Source: Gordonia sediminis (GTDB lineage Bacteria; Actinomycetota; Actinomycetes; Mycobacteriales; Mycobacteriaceae). Taken from it: DNA of 64,000 bases. How positions within the stretch are numbered: the stretch's first letter is position 1; each line of letters begins with the position of its first letter. Shown in pieces: positions 9,555 through 20,700 of this stretch. The stretch is taken from NCBI GenBank assembly GCA_004193205.1, contig RZUM01000013.1:24595-88594 (forward strand), written 5' to 3'. The notes below the pieces were generated by a model. It ran no database searches. It saw nothing but the letters and a program-made list of their open reading frames with translations, and was not told where the DNA came from. A program made the translations under genes and the position numbers.

Positions 9555-10450
9555 GAGTGCCGAGAGTGTCTGTGCTCATGCCAGCACATAATGCAGATCA
9601 GCATATACTGCGTGCTGTCAAAAGTACGCTGAGGGCGCTGCCGGCGGACTCAGAGATCGTCGTTGGTTGCGACGGGTGTACGGACAAAACCGAGTTAGTG
9701 CTTCGGGCAGTCGACGACAGCCGTCTACGAGTCCTGGTCGATTCAAGTAAGAGGGGAGTTGCACCCACGCTGAACCGACTGCTCGATCAGAGTGATAGTG
9801 AGATTGTTGCGCGAATGGACGCGGATGACATATGTCTCCCGTGGCGCTTCTCGTACCAGCTGAGTAACTGGCGACCTACTGAATTGCAATTCGCGAATGT
9901 AGTGCATTTTGGTGACGGATATAGGCTGCCGAGGCCTGTCTTCCCGCTTCGTCTCGAACCGAGATTGAGTAGAGTTTCGTTGTTGTTCGAGAATGCCTTC
10001 GCACATCCAACGCTTCTCACTTCGCGTGCTGTAATGAACAGCCTCGGGGGCTACCGAAATGTTCCCGCGCAGGACTACGACCTCTGGATGCGTGCAGCCT
10101 TAAGATCGATTAGCATCCGCCGACGTGGTCTGCCGGCCGTGATGTATCGACATCATCGCAGGCAGATTACTGGGTCTATCGACGCAAATCGGCAGAAATC
10201 ACAGTCGACCATGCTGGCCGAAACCCACAGGATGCTCTGCCACAACGTGTTGGGTCTAGAACTCGAGTGTTGGCGCGCGCTCAGATCCGAAGGCGTTCAC
10301 GGGTCAGAAGCAGGAAGGGATATGGCGCTGCTTAGGTCGTCGGCGTTGATGATCTCTGCGGATTGGACTGAACTGGAGAAGCGTTATCTCAAACGGGCGA
10401 TATTCCGTGCGCAAAGGCAGGATCCCACCAGAATTTCGTCATGCCCGTAG
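9551..10450 (+). CDS. Family 2 glycosyltransferase
   Basis: The 299-residue protein is a GT-A fold enzyme. It shows VSVLMPAHNADQHILRAVKS at the N-terminus, GCDGCTDKTELVL as the nucleotide-binding loop, and the metal-binding DADD of MDADDICLPWRF near residue 95. LGGYRNVPAQDYDLWMRAALR carries the acceptor-side Q/ED-DLW pattern typical of GT2 enzymes in glycan loci. There is no membrane segment, so it acts on the cytoplasmic face. The TTG start at 9551 overlaps the flippase stop by 4 bp. The sugar donor cannot be read from sequence. Confidence 0.87.
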   Translation: MRVPRVSVLMPAHNADQHILRAVKSTLRALPADSEIVVGCDGCTDKTELVLRAVDDSRLRVLVDSSKRGVAPTLNRLLDQSDSEIVARMDADDICLPWRFSYQLSNWRPTELQFANVVHFGDGYRLPRPVFPLRLEPRLSRVSLLFENAFAHPTLLTSRAVMNSLGGYRNVPAQDYDLWMRAALRSISIRRRGLPAVMYRHHRRQITGSIDANRQKSQSTMLAETHRMLCHNVLGLELECWRALRSEGVHGSEAGRDMALLRSSALMISADWTELEKRYLKRAIFRAQRQDPTRISSCP

Positions 10451-10489
10451 GGCTAGAGATGTTGAGAGGCCGTCACTGAAGGACCGCGG

Positions 10490-11833
10490 ATGTCTTACCT
10501 TCTAATCATTGCGCTAGGTGTGGTCGGGGTGATTGGCATGGGAGTCTTGAGGCTTCACATGCTAGTTGTTTCAACTGTGCTTGCTCGTGCGATATGCGAT
10601 GTTGGCTATGCTGCTGGGCATGCCCTTTTACCGGGTGGTATGATATCGGTCGCGCTGTCAGTCTTTATCTGGTTGAGCGTGCTCGTACGGTTACCTCGTT
10701 CGGTTTTGTCGATTAAATCGCATCGCGCTGCAATCGGCCTGGTATTTCTCGGCTCAGTTCTGATATACATGTACTTCCATGGCTTCAGCGTCGAACCGAT
10801 AGTGTATACGTTGGCGTTGTCATCATTAGTACCTCTCTACCTGCTCGCTAGAGCTTCGGTGGCTGATATCGGCAGTAATGCATCTCTTCGGATCATCGGT
10901 ACGGTAACCCTTATTCCGTGTGGATTGTTTGTGGTAGGATCGCTAATTTTCCCGAGTCTAATGGTCGGTACAAATGGGCGTGCCGCTGGTACGTTTGTGC
11001 ACGCTAATGCCGCTGGTAGTTTCCTTGCCATAGCCGTTACGGTAGTGTCCTGGCTAGCTCTCTCGAGGGGCAGCGCCTATGTGATCCCCTTACTGGTGGC
11101 TGTTTCCGCGCTGGTGCTTACCGAGAGCCTTAATGCGCTAATCAGTGCGCTTTCCGGAATCTTTATGTTGCTAATTCTGCTGCCTGCGACAATCCTGGCT
11201 CGTACATTCTATTTGTTTTCCTGCGCGGTGGCGAGTTGGCTTATCGTTTCGTTCACTGCGCTGGGTAGTCGCATTCACGAAGCTTTATCGTCGGATTTCT
11301 CAGCGGCGATAGAGTCGGGCGTGAGCCAGAATAGCTTCGAGTGGCGGATTTTGAATTGGGTCGAATTGATTCATGCCTGGTCTTCGTCGCCGGTTTTCGG
11401 CTGGGGAATCGGTTCCACGGCTTCCCTGATACAGCCATTGGGTGGCCCGCCACATAGCATGTACGTCCAGGTTTTGGTTGAGACTGGGATTATAGGTGTT
11501 GCCGCTGGACTGGCATTGGGTATTTCACTAGGTTCGTATTCGATACGCAAGCAGCGCGCGTACCCCGGATCGCCCTATATGCCGGCCGTCGTCGCTTTGT
11601 TTGTTTGCCTGGCGGTGAATGGGTTCGCATCTAACTTGTTGACCAGCGGTGCTGCGTTGTACTTGTCGGCGTGTGTTCTTGGGATTCTGAGTGGTCTTGA
11701 GTCGTTTCGGATTTGCGGATTTCGCGTCAGTCTGGTCCAAGCGGATTCTCGTGAGCTATCCAGCCATGGCACGGCTGGGACGCGGGCAGGTGCTAGTTTT
11801 CGAAGGGAGGTGCGGGGTGGAGGTGTTGTTTGA
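10490..11833 (+). CDS. O-antigen polymerase/ligase-like membrane protein (Wzy type)
   Basis: The 447-residue protein is hydrophobic, with about 10-12 membrane segments. A long external loop lies near residues 285-330 and includes SFEWRILNWVELIHAWSSSP and FGWGIGSTASLIQPLGGPPH, followed by SMYVQVLVETGIIGVAAGLA. The H-N/H-S plus 'ETG(I/L)IG' pattern is the Wzy_C/O-antigen ligase signature. It would polymerise repeat units on the outer face of the membrane. A 39-bp gap separates it from the GT2 gene. Its last ~15 codons overlap the next acyltransferase. Confidence 0.83.
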   Translation: MSYLLIIALGVVGVIGMGVLRLHMLVVSTVLARAICDVGYAAGHALLPGGMISVALSVFIWLSVLVRLPRSVLSIKSHRAAIGLVFLGSVLIYMYFHGFSVEPIVYTLALSSLVPLYLLARASVADIGSNASLRIIGTVTLIPCGLFVVGSLIFPSLMVGTNGRAAGTFVHANAAGSFLAIAVTVVSWLALSRGSAYVIPLLVAVSALVLTESLNALISALSGIFMLLILLPATILARTFYLFSCAVASWLIVSFTALGSRIHEALSSDFSAAIESGVSQNSFEWRILNWVELIHAWSSSPVFGWGIGSTASLIQPLGGPPHSMYVQVLVETGIIGVAAGLALGISLGSYSIRKQRAYPGSPYMPAVVALFVCLAVNGFASNLLTSGAALYLSACVLGILSGLESFRICGFRVSLVQADSRELSSHGTAGTRAGASFRREVRGGGVV

Positions 11834-12320
11834 AGCGCTGGCTGCTGACTTTCGAGCGAATCGGGGTCGTCTACATTTGTTTGTCGTAATTTCGTTATTT
11901 CGAGTGGCGCACGCGGCCCGCAATTCGGATTCTTGGATTATTCGATCAGTAATAGGTTTGTCCTTGACGCTATTGTACCGGTCGGTTTCGTTGCTATTGT
12001 TCAGCATCGATATTCCTACTCGGACTGTAATCGGATCGGGCCTCGCGATTCATCACGGTTTCGGTATTGTCGTCCATGCCGATGCGACAATTGGCCGCGA
12101 CGTTACCCTTCGTCAGGGTGTAACGATCGGAGCAATGTCGGGCAGTAGGCGAGCGCCGATCGTGGGAGACGGCGTGGAGATCGGTGCTTCGGCATTGGTA
12201 GTTGGAGCGGTCCGAATTGGTGATTGCTCTGTCGTGGGTGCAGGTTCGGTCGTCGTACGCGACGTCCCAGAGGCTGGAGTGGTTGCGGGGAATCCAGCCA
12301 GGTTGATGAACTCGGCCTAG
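11817..12320 (+). CDS. Second hexapeptide-repeat O-acetyltransferase
   Basis: With the GTG at 11817 the protein has 167 residues. It is a short CysE/WcaB-like enzyme: helical N-terminal ~70 residues, then beta-helix repeats IGSGLAIHHGFGIVVHADATIG, VTLRQGVTIGAMSGSRRAP, GDGVEIGASALVVGAVRIGD and the closing VAGNPARL. His residues at the repeat edge (HHG, HAD) match the catalytic histidine region of serine acetyltransferase-type enzymes. GGGAGG (11805-11810), six bases upstream, decides this start over the in-frame ATG at 11691, which lies wholly inside the polymerase gene. It probably O-acetylates the glycan. Confidence 0.84.
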   Translation: MEVLFEALAADFRANRGRLHLFVVISLFRVAHAARNSDSWIIRSVIGLSLTLLYRSVSLLLFSIDIPTRTVIGSGLAIHHGFGIVVHADATIGRDVTLRQGVTIGAMSGSRRAPIVGDGVEIGASALVVGAVRIGDCSVVGAGSVVVRDVPEAGVVAGNPARLMNSA

Positions 12321-12441
12321 CAGGGGTGCGCGTGTTCGAAGGGTTCACGCAGAAGGGCTTTCTAATTTTCATGGTCTAGTTGGTCTAAATCCGGGCTTGG
12401 TGGTCGACTGGCAGGGTATTCAGTCTAGGTCTGAAGGAGTA

Positions 12442-13875
12442 ATGGAGATTGCGATGGCAAGTGTTGATAACTACCTAGTTGATAGCGAGCAGGTGCGGGC
12501 TGTTATCTCGTCCATGAGGGATCGTTGGTACGTCGTTGTGATCCCAACGCTCGTGCTAGGTGTGCTTTCTCTAATAGTTGGATTGGCGCAGTCGCCGATC
12601 TATGCGGCGACAGCCACTGTTTACGTGACCTCGGGTAACGATTCGGATGTCCAGGCGGCTTATCAAGGATCTCTTGCCTCTCAGCAGCGGATCGCTTCGT
12701 ATGCGCAACTGGCGTCTTCGGAGGCTGTGGTTGGGCAAGCGCTGAACGAGGCGGGGTCGACTCTGGACGTTGAGGACGTCGTGGGTCTGGTGCATACGTC
12801 GTGGGATCCAGACACGGTTCTATTGAAGATTACCGTGTCCAATCGTGACCCGTCGCAGGCGTCCGTGTTGGCTAATCACGTGGCGTCGGCGTTGAGCGAG
12901 TATGTTGCGGGCCTCGAAACACCGTCAGTTGGTGGGCAACCTATGGCAAAGGTGACTGTCGTTGCCCCGGCGACCGTGCCGGAGTCTCCGGTTTCGCCAA
13001 AGGTGACGCGCAATGTGGTTCTCGGCCTGGGGTTAGGTTTTATGGTGGGATTGTTTGCTGCGATGCTTTCGGTACGGCTGAGTAATAGTATCCGCGGTGA
13101 GTCTGATGTCGAGCAGGTATCGGCCGTGCCTGTCCTTGCAACGGTTCCTTCAGATTCGTCTCTCGAGAATGGACCGATCGATTTTAGTACGGGGTCTTCG
13201 CTGGCCGCGGAATCGTTTCGTCGCTTGCGGACGAATCTCGCATTCGTCGGTGTGGATCAAGAACTGCGGTGTTTCGCGGTGACAAGCAGCCTTGCAAGTG
13301 AGGGTAAGACGACAACGGCGATCAACCTTTGTGCGAGTCTTGCGGAGACCGGTGCGCGTGTTGTCTTGGTCGACGCCGACTTACGGCGTCCTAAAGTTGC
13401 CTCGCGGTTAGGGATTAGCAGTAATGTAGGATTGACCGACTATCTCACGGGTAAGGCTCGCCTCGAGGACGTGGTGCAGAGCGCCCACATCTCAGGGCTA
13501 TCCGTGCTTGCAGGTGGCGCGGCTCCGCCGAATCCTGCTGAATTGTTGGGGTCTCGGCGTGCGGCAACGGTATTCGAGGAGCTCTCGCACGCCTACGATT
13601 TTGTGATTGTCGATACGCCGCCTGTTCTCCCGGTGACCGACGCTATTGTGACGTCGCAACTTGTTGACGCTGTACTGGTGGTGGCCCGTGTTGGCGTCGC
13701 AAAGAGGCCGGATCTGTCGTCGACACTGAGCCAGCTGTCCACTGCGAACGTTCCGGTGGCAGGTGTCGTCCTGAATGATCTACCGTCTCGCGGTACATAC
13801 TATTCCCGGGTCTATTCAAATGGCACGGTTGAACGTGATCCGAGAAGAGATTTCAATCTTCGGGATGTAATTTAG
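12442..13875 (+). CDS. Polysaccharide co-polymerase with BY-kinase domain (Wzz-Wzc type)
   Basis: The 477-residue protein starts with a Wzz-like region: membrane segment at ~30-55 (VVVIPTLVLGVLSLIVGLA), periplasmic/external part, and second segment near 195-215. It ends with a tyrosine autokinase of the CapAB type. Kinase motifs are Walker A ASEGKTTTAINL (Lys289), Walker A' LVDADLRRP and Walker B YDFVIVDTPPVLPVTD. The C-terminus carries a small Tyr cluster (GTYYSRVYSN) suited to autophosphorylation. It should set chain length together with the phosphatase at 28933. ATG 12442 and ATG 12454 are both plausible starts (GAAGGAG just upstream); the upstream in-frame GTG at 12397 lacks support. Confidence 0.9.
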   Translation: MEIAMASVDNYLVDSEQVRAVISSMRDRWYVVVIPTLVLGVLSLIVGLAQSPIYAATATVYVTSGNDSDVQAAYQGSLASQQRIASYAQLASSEAVVGQALNEAGSTLDVEDVVGLVHTSWDPDTVLLKITVSNRDPSQASVLANHVASALSEYVAGLETPSVGGQPMAKVTVVAPATVPESPVSPKVTRNVVLGLGLGFMVGLFAAMLSVRLSNSIRGESDVEQVSAVPVLATVPSDSSLENGPIDFSTGSSLAAESFRRLRTNLAFVGVDQELRCFAVTSSLASEGKTTTAINLCASLAETGARVVLVDADLRRPKVASRLGISSNVGLTDYLTGKARLEDVVQSAHISGLSVLAGGAAPPNPAELLGSRRAATVFEELSHAYDFVIVDTPPVLPVTDAIVTSQLVDAVLVVARVGVAKRPDLSSTLSQLSTANVPVAGVVLNDLPSRGTYYSRVYSNGTVERDPRRDFNLRDVI

Positions 13876-14231
13876 CTGGAGGGATTGTTCAACGATGTGT
13901 GGTGCGCGTGTTCTTGAGTCTTGTTAGCGCTGTGGCCCGTTTGGGTTGTGGCCGAAAGCGGTCGGACCGTCGTATTCGGCGGCGAGGTACTAGCGCCGTG
14001 GGAACTCGCCGTGAACGGTGGCCCCGATTTCCACTGGGAGGTTTGGCTACAGGGCATCCCGTGGCGGTGACTCAGGTTGGTATCCCGCTGGTAGAAACGG
14101 TTGAGGTCACACTGAAACTCAAGGTACGGACATCGGCGCACGGCGATGCGCAGGTACCGATTCAACCGCTCGCTGACACACCCACGGCCAACGGGACGTA
14201 CCGACGTGCGGAAGTGAACTGAGTCGCTCCC
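13876..14231 (+). other. Gap with possible decayed gene
   Basis: A GGAGGG (13878-13883) sits just after the kinase stop, but no clean gene follows it. Two plus-strand frames look partly protein-like. One reads about 50 codons to the TGA near 14070 (ends WEVWLQGIPWR). The other is open from 13899 to 14222 and ends with TQVGIPLVETVEVTLKLKVR. The first seems to continue into the second if one frameshift is allowed, which would suggest a broken small gene. There is no family recognition. Confidence 0.3.
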
Positions 14232-14750
14232 GTGACCACAGCACGTGGCGATGACGAGAGTTCTCTGACTGAGGTGTCAGAGAACTTCGAGCTTAACGCC
14301 CTGCATGCGCTCCGGAACATCCAATCCGCGCTGGCCACCACCCTCGGGCACAACACCGAGCCGGTAGAAGCCGACATCGCGATCTTGCTGGACGCCGCCG
14401 AACGCGACGTGCTCGACCTGCGGACATCTAAAGTCTCCTTCGGCTGGATTCTGCCCGGGATCTTGGACGTCTACGGTGCGGTGTCCTCGTGGCCGGTGGG
14501 TCGACCGGGCCTCATTGTCGTCCCCGAAGCCGCGCAGGTTGGAAGCACGCGAAGACTGGACCTCACGACCTCATCCGACGCCAAGTCCAACATAGACGCT
14601 CAGCTCGATGCCGAAATCGTGGCCGCACCATTCTCTATGGCCGACGCCCCCGACATCGCGTGGTTGCCTCGGACCCGACGAAGAGCACGGTTCGGGAATT
14701 CTCTCTGCGGTGGTCGTCGCCCTTTGCTCCGGAAAGCGTGTGCCGGATGA
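14232..14750 (+). CDS. Hypothetical protein translationally coupled to the NRPS
   Basis: This 172-residue protein is not recognised. It has no membrane segment or signal peptide. The first half is acidic and helical (NFELNALHALRNIQSALATT; VEADIAILLDAAERDVLDLR); the middle is hydrophobic with Trp (SFGWILPGILDVYGAVSSWP). The last 25 residues are Arg-rich. The stop forms an ATGA overlap with the NRPS start at 14747. That overlap and the GC-rich third positions argue that it is a real gene expressed with the NRPS. The Arg-rich tail could instead reflect a frameshift near 14680. Its start is a GTG without a strong ribosome site. Confidence 0.55.
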   Translation: MTTARGDDESSLTEVSENFELNALHALRNIQSALATTLGHNTEPVEADIAILLDAAERDVLDLRTSKVSFGWILPGILDVYGAVSSWPVGRPGLIVVPEAAQVGSTRRLDLTTSSDAKSNIDAQLDAEIVAAPFSMADAPDIAWLPRTRRRARFGNSLCGGRRPLLRKACAG

Positions 14751-17700
14751 CCACCAGAAGGCTTACCTTCCAGCCGAACTCGTCACAGCGGGCCCTGTGG
14801 GACGCCCAGCGGGCTCAACCCGCCGTTACACTGAACATCGCGCAGTTCACTGAGCTTGACGGTCCAATCGACGTCGGCCTGTTCATGAGCGTGGTGGGAA
14901 ACTACGTGCGTGAGCTGCAGGCTTTCCAGCTCACTTTTCGAGCCGACGGGGACGCCCTGATTGGGGTCTATGATCCTCGCCTGTCTAGCGATCCGGAGTA
15001 TGTTGACCTTCGTGGGGACGACGAGCCTGAGGCGACCGCGCATCGCATGATGAGAGACGACTACGCCCGACCGGTAGACCCACTCACTGACAGGCTCACC
15101 CTCGGGTACCTGTTTCGCGTCGCAGATGAACGGTGCCTGTTCTACATCCGCACGCACCACCTGACCGCCGATGGTGTCTCCGCCAAGGGCAACATCATCT
15201 CAGCGCTCGCCGCCTACGACGCTGCAGTAGCCGGAAATGAAGTCCCCGCCGCCTCCACGACAGATTTTGACGCCGCGTATCGGGCCGACACCGACTACCG
15301 GAGTTCCTCGCGCTACCTCACAGATGGCGACTACTGGCGTGACACTCTGACCGACTTACCGCTTCCCGTAACGCTCGCACACCGCAACGGGCCGCCGTCG
15401 GCGATCGCACAGCACGTTGCCGAGGCGATACCCGCTGCGACGATGCACGCACTGCGCGATGCCGCCGACGCCTACTCGACCGCGCTGCCCGTGGTGATCG
15501 CCACGGCCGTCGCCGCCTACCTGGGTCGCTCCACCGCCAACGACGACGTCGTCTTCAACTTCCCGGTCGCCGCACGCACCACCGCCGCCCTGCGCAAGAC
15601 CCCGTTGCCCGTGTCCAACATCGTGCCGCTGCGCTGCCGGGTCGGACCGGGTATCGCCGTCCGTGATGTGCTGCGCGACATGCAGACCGCGCTGATGGGG
15701 GCGCTGCGCCACCAGCGCTACCGCTACGACGACATCCTGGCCGACCTCACCCGTGCCGGTGAGGTCACCCCCGGCGGCAACCGCGGGATGTCGGCGATCA
15801 TGCTCAACCTGATGCTCTTCGACCGCGAATTCCGTTGTGGTGAAGCGCAAGCCACGTTCCACGTCCTGACGACCAGCCCCGTCGACGACCTGTCGATCAA
15901 CCTCTATCCCACCGCCGGAGCCGACGGCCTCGTCCTCGACCTCGAAGCCAACCCCAACCGCTACGACGCTGCCGAAGTCGCCGCGCACCATCGTCAGCTG
16001 ATCGGGATGCTCGATGCGGTGGGCCGAGCATTGCTCGAACGGCCCGACACGACGGTCGATGACCTTGCGCTCCTTATCCCCGACACCTCGACGGCACACG
16101 GGCAGCACCAGACCGAACTCCTCGACTACCGCCGCCGGGCCGTGCCGCCCGGTGTGATCGGGGAGATCCGCCGGGACGGTCAGGCCACCCGTCAACTCGC
16201 CTACATCGATCCCGCGACCGGCGAACTGCGCCCGCACGCCCACCTGGACAACGAGTTCACCCTCCATGGCGTCCGCGTCCAGCCGGAAGTGATCGAACGC
16301 GCCGCCACCGAAATCGGCGGCGTGCACACAGCCGTCGCCGTCCCGGTCAGCACCGAACTCGGCGAGCGCATCGACCTCGCGGTGACCACCTCACCCGAGG
16401 GCGCCGACGACTCGAAGGTGACCACATCCGTCCGTGCCCACCTCACCACGTACCTGCCGGCGGTGCTCTGGCCTCGGCGCATCGTCGTTCTCGACACCCT
16501 GCCCGTCGACGCCACCGGCCGGGCGGACCGGTCGGCAGTCGCCGCCGCGATCGCGCACGCGACACCCGCCCCGGTACCACAAGCCGAGCCGCACACCGAG
16601 ATCGAACGCACCATCACGTCGGCCGTCTCGGTCTTCACCGGCGTCGACAACCCGTCCCTGGACACCGCTCTCATCGACTTCGGCGTCACATCACTGATCC
16701 TGATGCAGGTTGCCGCCCGTGCCGGCGCTGCCCTCAACGTTTCGGTCCCGCTTACCGGCGTCACCCCCACGGCAACCATCCGGGAGCTCGCTGCACTTGT
16801 CGCGCAGGGCAAGTCGGGACTACCTGTCGGGCGTGGGGAGTCGGTGGCCTACCGGCCCACCCCGGCGCAGCACGAGATCTGGCTGCTCAACCGCGCCGAC
16901 CGCGACGCCATCGTCTACCATCTGCCTGTCCACCTGGGCCTCGCCACCGGATTCACCGCGGACGCGGTCCGGGCCGCCTTGATCGACGTCGTCGCACGGC
17001 ATGAGGCGCTGCGCACGGTCTACCCCGACGACGGCGGTGCACCGACGGCCATCGTCCGGTCGGTCGCCGACGCCGCAGCCACGGCGCCGATCACCGCCGC
17101 CACCCTGGATGCGGCTGGCATCAACCGCGCTGTCTCCACCCCATTCGACCTCACCGTCGACGCACCCTGGCGCGCGGTGATCGACGACAGCGGAGAGACC
17201 GTCGACGTGGTGCTGGTGGCACACCACATCGCCATCGACGAGTGGTCACTGCCCATCGTGCTGGCCGACTTCGCGTTCGCCGTACAGGCACGGATGGCCG
17301 GTCACGAGCCGGCCTGGGCGTCCGAAGCTATGGGGTTCAGCGCCGCCCTTGCAGCGCGAGAAGACGCCGCCGCGTCCGGAATCTACTGGACACGCACGAT
17401 GCGCCGCGCACCCGAACACCTCGCACTGCCCGCTGCGGCGACCGCACGGCCCACCGGGCTGACACGCGGACCCGCGGCCTACCTGAGACGGACCATCGGC
17501 AGCGACCTGCGGGCACGCGCAGCGGCACGGGCGCGGGCCGCGGACACCACACTCAACACTCTGCTGGGCCTGGCACTGGCCGCCACCCTGGGCGACTTCG
17601 CCGACACCGACGACGTCGTGCTGTCCATGCCGGTTGCCGGTCGTGCGACGAGCGACGAACTGCACACCGTCGGCATGTTCGTGCAGACGGTTCCGCTGCG

Positions 17701-20700
17701 CATCAACGGAACCCGCGGCCTGGCCGTCACCGACGCATTGACCCGGGTGGGCAAGGTGATCACCGATGCACAGCGCAACGCCGCCTCCGCGCCCACCGGA
17801 CTTGCCGACGTCATCTTCGCCTATCACGCCGGCCAACCCGACGCCGCCGCATCCGGTGTCATCGTCGACGGCGAAGCGTTGTCCACCTATCAGGCGCGCA
17901 CGGCGCTGGAGTTCAGCGTCGTCGACGACGAGTCGGAACTCGCGGTCACCCTCACCGTCGCCGAACAATACGTCGACGTGACCTCCGCCGAGCACATCCT
18001 CGATCGATTCCTCACCACCATCGACGGGCTCGTCTCGGCCGACGACACCACGCCGGTGGTTGACTGTGCTCCCGAAGCCGCACTGCCGGAACGCAACCCG
18101 CGGACCACCGCGCCCGTCGACCCCATCGACGCGCTGTTGGGGCATGCGGATGCACGTCCGCACGCACCCGCGCTGGTGGTCGGCGACGATCGCGTGACAT
18201 ACGGGGAACTCGTCGCACACGCGCAGGAGCTGGCCGGTCGGCTGCGGGGCATCGGAGTGCGCCCGGGGGACCGCGTGGCGCTGATGCTTCCCGGCGGTGC
18301 CGACACGGTGACCGCGATGATCGCCACCTTGATGGTCGACGCCATCTACGTCCCCATCGATCCCGACCATCCGCAGGCACGCATCGATCAGCTCCTCGAT
18401 GCCACCCGGCCCGCGGCGATCATCGGGGAGGGTCTCGACGTGTCGTCGGGTGTCGGTGGCGGCGAACCCGTGCCAGGCGGTGCGTACGTCATCCACACGT
18501 CCGGGTCGACGGGGGTGCCGAAGGGGGTCGTCGTGACGCGCGCCAACCTCGCGGCGCTGCTCGGCTCGGCACTGGATGTTGTGGGGGCTGACGCCGAGGA
18601 TGTGTGGAGCTGGGTGCATTCCTACACCTTCGACTTCTCGGTGTGGGAGATCTTCGGGGCGTTGGCGTCCGGGGGGTGTGTGGTCGCCGTTAACCGTGCG
18701 ACGGTGCGCGACCCGCGGGTGCTGGCCGAGACGCTCGATCGGCATGGGGTGACCATCCTGTCGCAGACGCCGACCGCGTTTGCTGCGCTGGCTGATGCGA
18801 CGGTTGTCGACGCACCGCCCCCCGCTGGTCGAGTAGCCGCGAACGCAGTGAGTGGCGTATCGAGACCACTCATCGCACGCAGGGCTCAGTACTCGGATGC
18901 GTTGTCGTCGGTGCGCGTGGTGGTGTTTGGTGGCGAGGCGTTGAGTCCGGGTGCTTTGCGGCCCTTCGTGGCTCGTCGCTTGCGCTCCTCGCACCTCAGG
19001 GAGCGAGAAGGCGGCTTGCGCTCCTCGCACCTCAGTGGGCAGGGGACTGGGACCCTTCGTGACGCGGCCTCGCAAGCTCGGTCGCTCCTCAGGGATCGAG
19101 AAGGCGGCTCGGACTACTCAACCAGCGGAAAACGGCTGCGGTTGATCAACATGTACGGGATCACCGAGACCACCGTGCATCTCACCGTCGGCGACGTCGA
19201 CGTTGACGACGAACGCAGCATCATCGACACACCCCTCGACGGCGTGGCCTGGATGATCCTCGACTCCCGACTGCGGCCGGTGCCGGCGGGCGGGATCGGC
19301 GACCTCTACGTGGCCGGTGAGCAGGTCTCCCTCGGCTACCTCAACGCGCCCGCCCTCACCGCGACCCGCTTCATCGCCGACCCCGCCGGATCGGGCACCC
19401 GGATGTACCGCACCGGTGACCGGGTACGTCAGATCGGCCCGGACCGCCTCGAATACCTGGGGCGCGAGGACGATCAGGTGCAGATCCGCGGCCACCGCAT
19501 CGAACTCGGCGAGATCGCCGCCACGCTGCGTTCGGTGCCCGGTGTCGGCACCGTGCGGGTACTCGTTGCCCCTGGCCGGGTCGCTGGCGACGAATGGCTC
19601 GTCGCATTCGTCTCCGAAGACGGTCTGGCGGACTGGAACGACGTGAAAGCACTCAGCGAAACGGTGCTCCTCGATGCCTGCACCGCCCAACTACCCGCCT
19701 ACGCGGTGCCGGTGCGCGTGCAGATCGTCGACGGCTTTCCGACCACTCCGACCGGCAAACTCGACCGCGACAAACTCCTCGCGAGCCTCAACGATTCACC
19801 CACCCCGTCACGGCCGTTGACCCCGCGCGAAGAAGTAATCGCCGCGGCGATGCGCGAGGTGATCGGAGACGGCGCCGAACTGGTGGCGCACACCAACTTC
19901 TTCGCGGCCGGCGGTACCTCGCTCTCGGCGGCGCGTTTCGCCGCCGTCCTCGCCGCGCGCGGGTACGCGGTGGGCGTCGCCGACATCTTCGATCACCCCA
20001 CGATCGAGGGCCTCGCCCGCGTCGTCGGTGACGCACCGGCCGACACCGCGCCGTCGCTCGACGAACGGCGCGACGAGCCCGAACGCCTGCCACTCACCCC
20101 CGAACAGATGGACCTGTGGCTGCGGTGGCGCACCGACCCCGACTTCACCGGCTACCTCATGCACGCGTCGCTGCCCCTACCCGCCGCCCCCGACGTGGCG
20201 CGGCGGGCGGTCCGGACGATCCTCGGTCGTCACGACGCACTGCGCACCAGCTTCCCGATCCACGGCGGGGAACCGTACCAACGCCGGTGGGACGACACCG
20301 AACTCGACACGCATCTCACCCGCGAACTCGCCTCCGCCGACGACGTGTTCACCCCCATCGACCTCGCCGACGCGCTGCCGTGGCGACTGCGCATCGTCGA
20401 ACATGACGGGCAGACCCGCCTTCTGGTCGCCGCGCATCACGTCGCCGTCGACGGCGAGTCGCTGCCGATCCTGCGCGACGAGTTGCTCGCCGAGCTCGCC
20501 GGCACACCCGTCGACGACACCGGCCGGGTCGACTATCGGCAGTACTCGCTGTGGCGCGACGCCACCGTGCGCGCGCGGCGGCTCGAACTCGTCGCGCACT
20601 GGTCGAAGGCATTCGCCGAACCAGTCCAACCTCTGCTGCTCCCCGAGATCAACCTGCGGGCCGCGGCCGTTGGTGCCGACATCTCGGTGCGGACCGCGCA

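Noticed and set aside
17246-19075. 609-codon minus-strand frame with low-complexity His/Arg/Gly sequence
   Set aside because: It is the reverse complement of NRPS domains and contains no recognisable protein motif.
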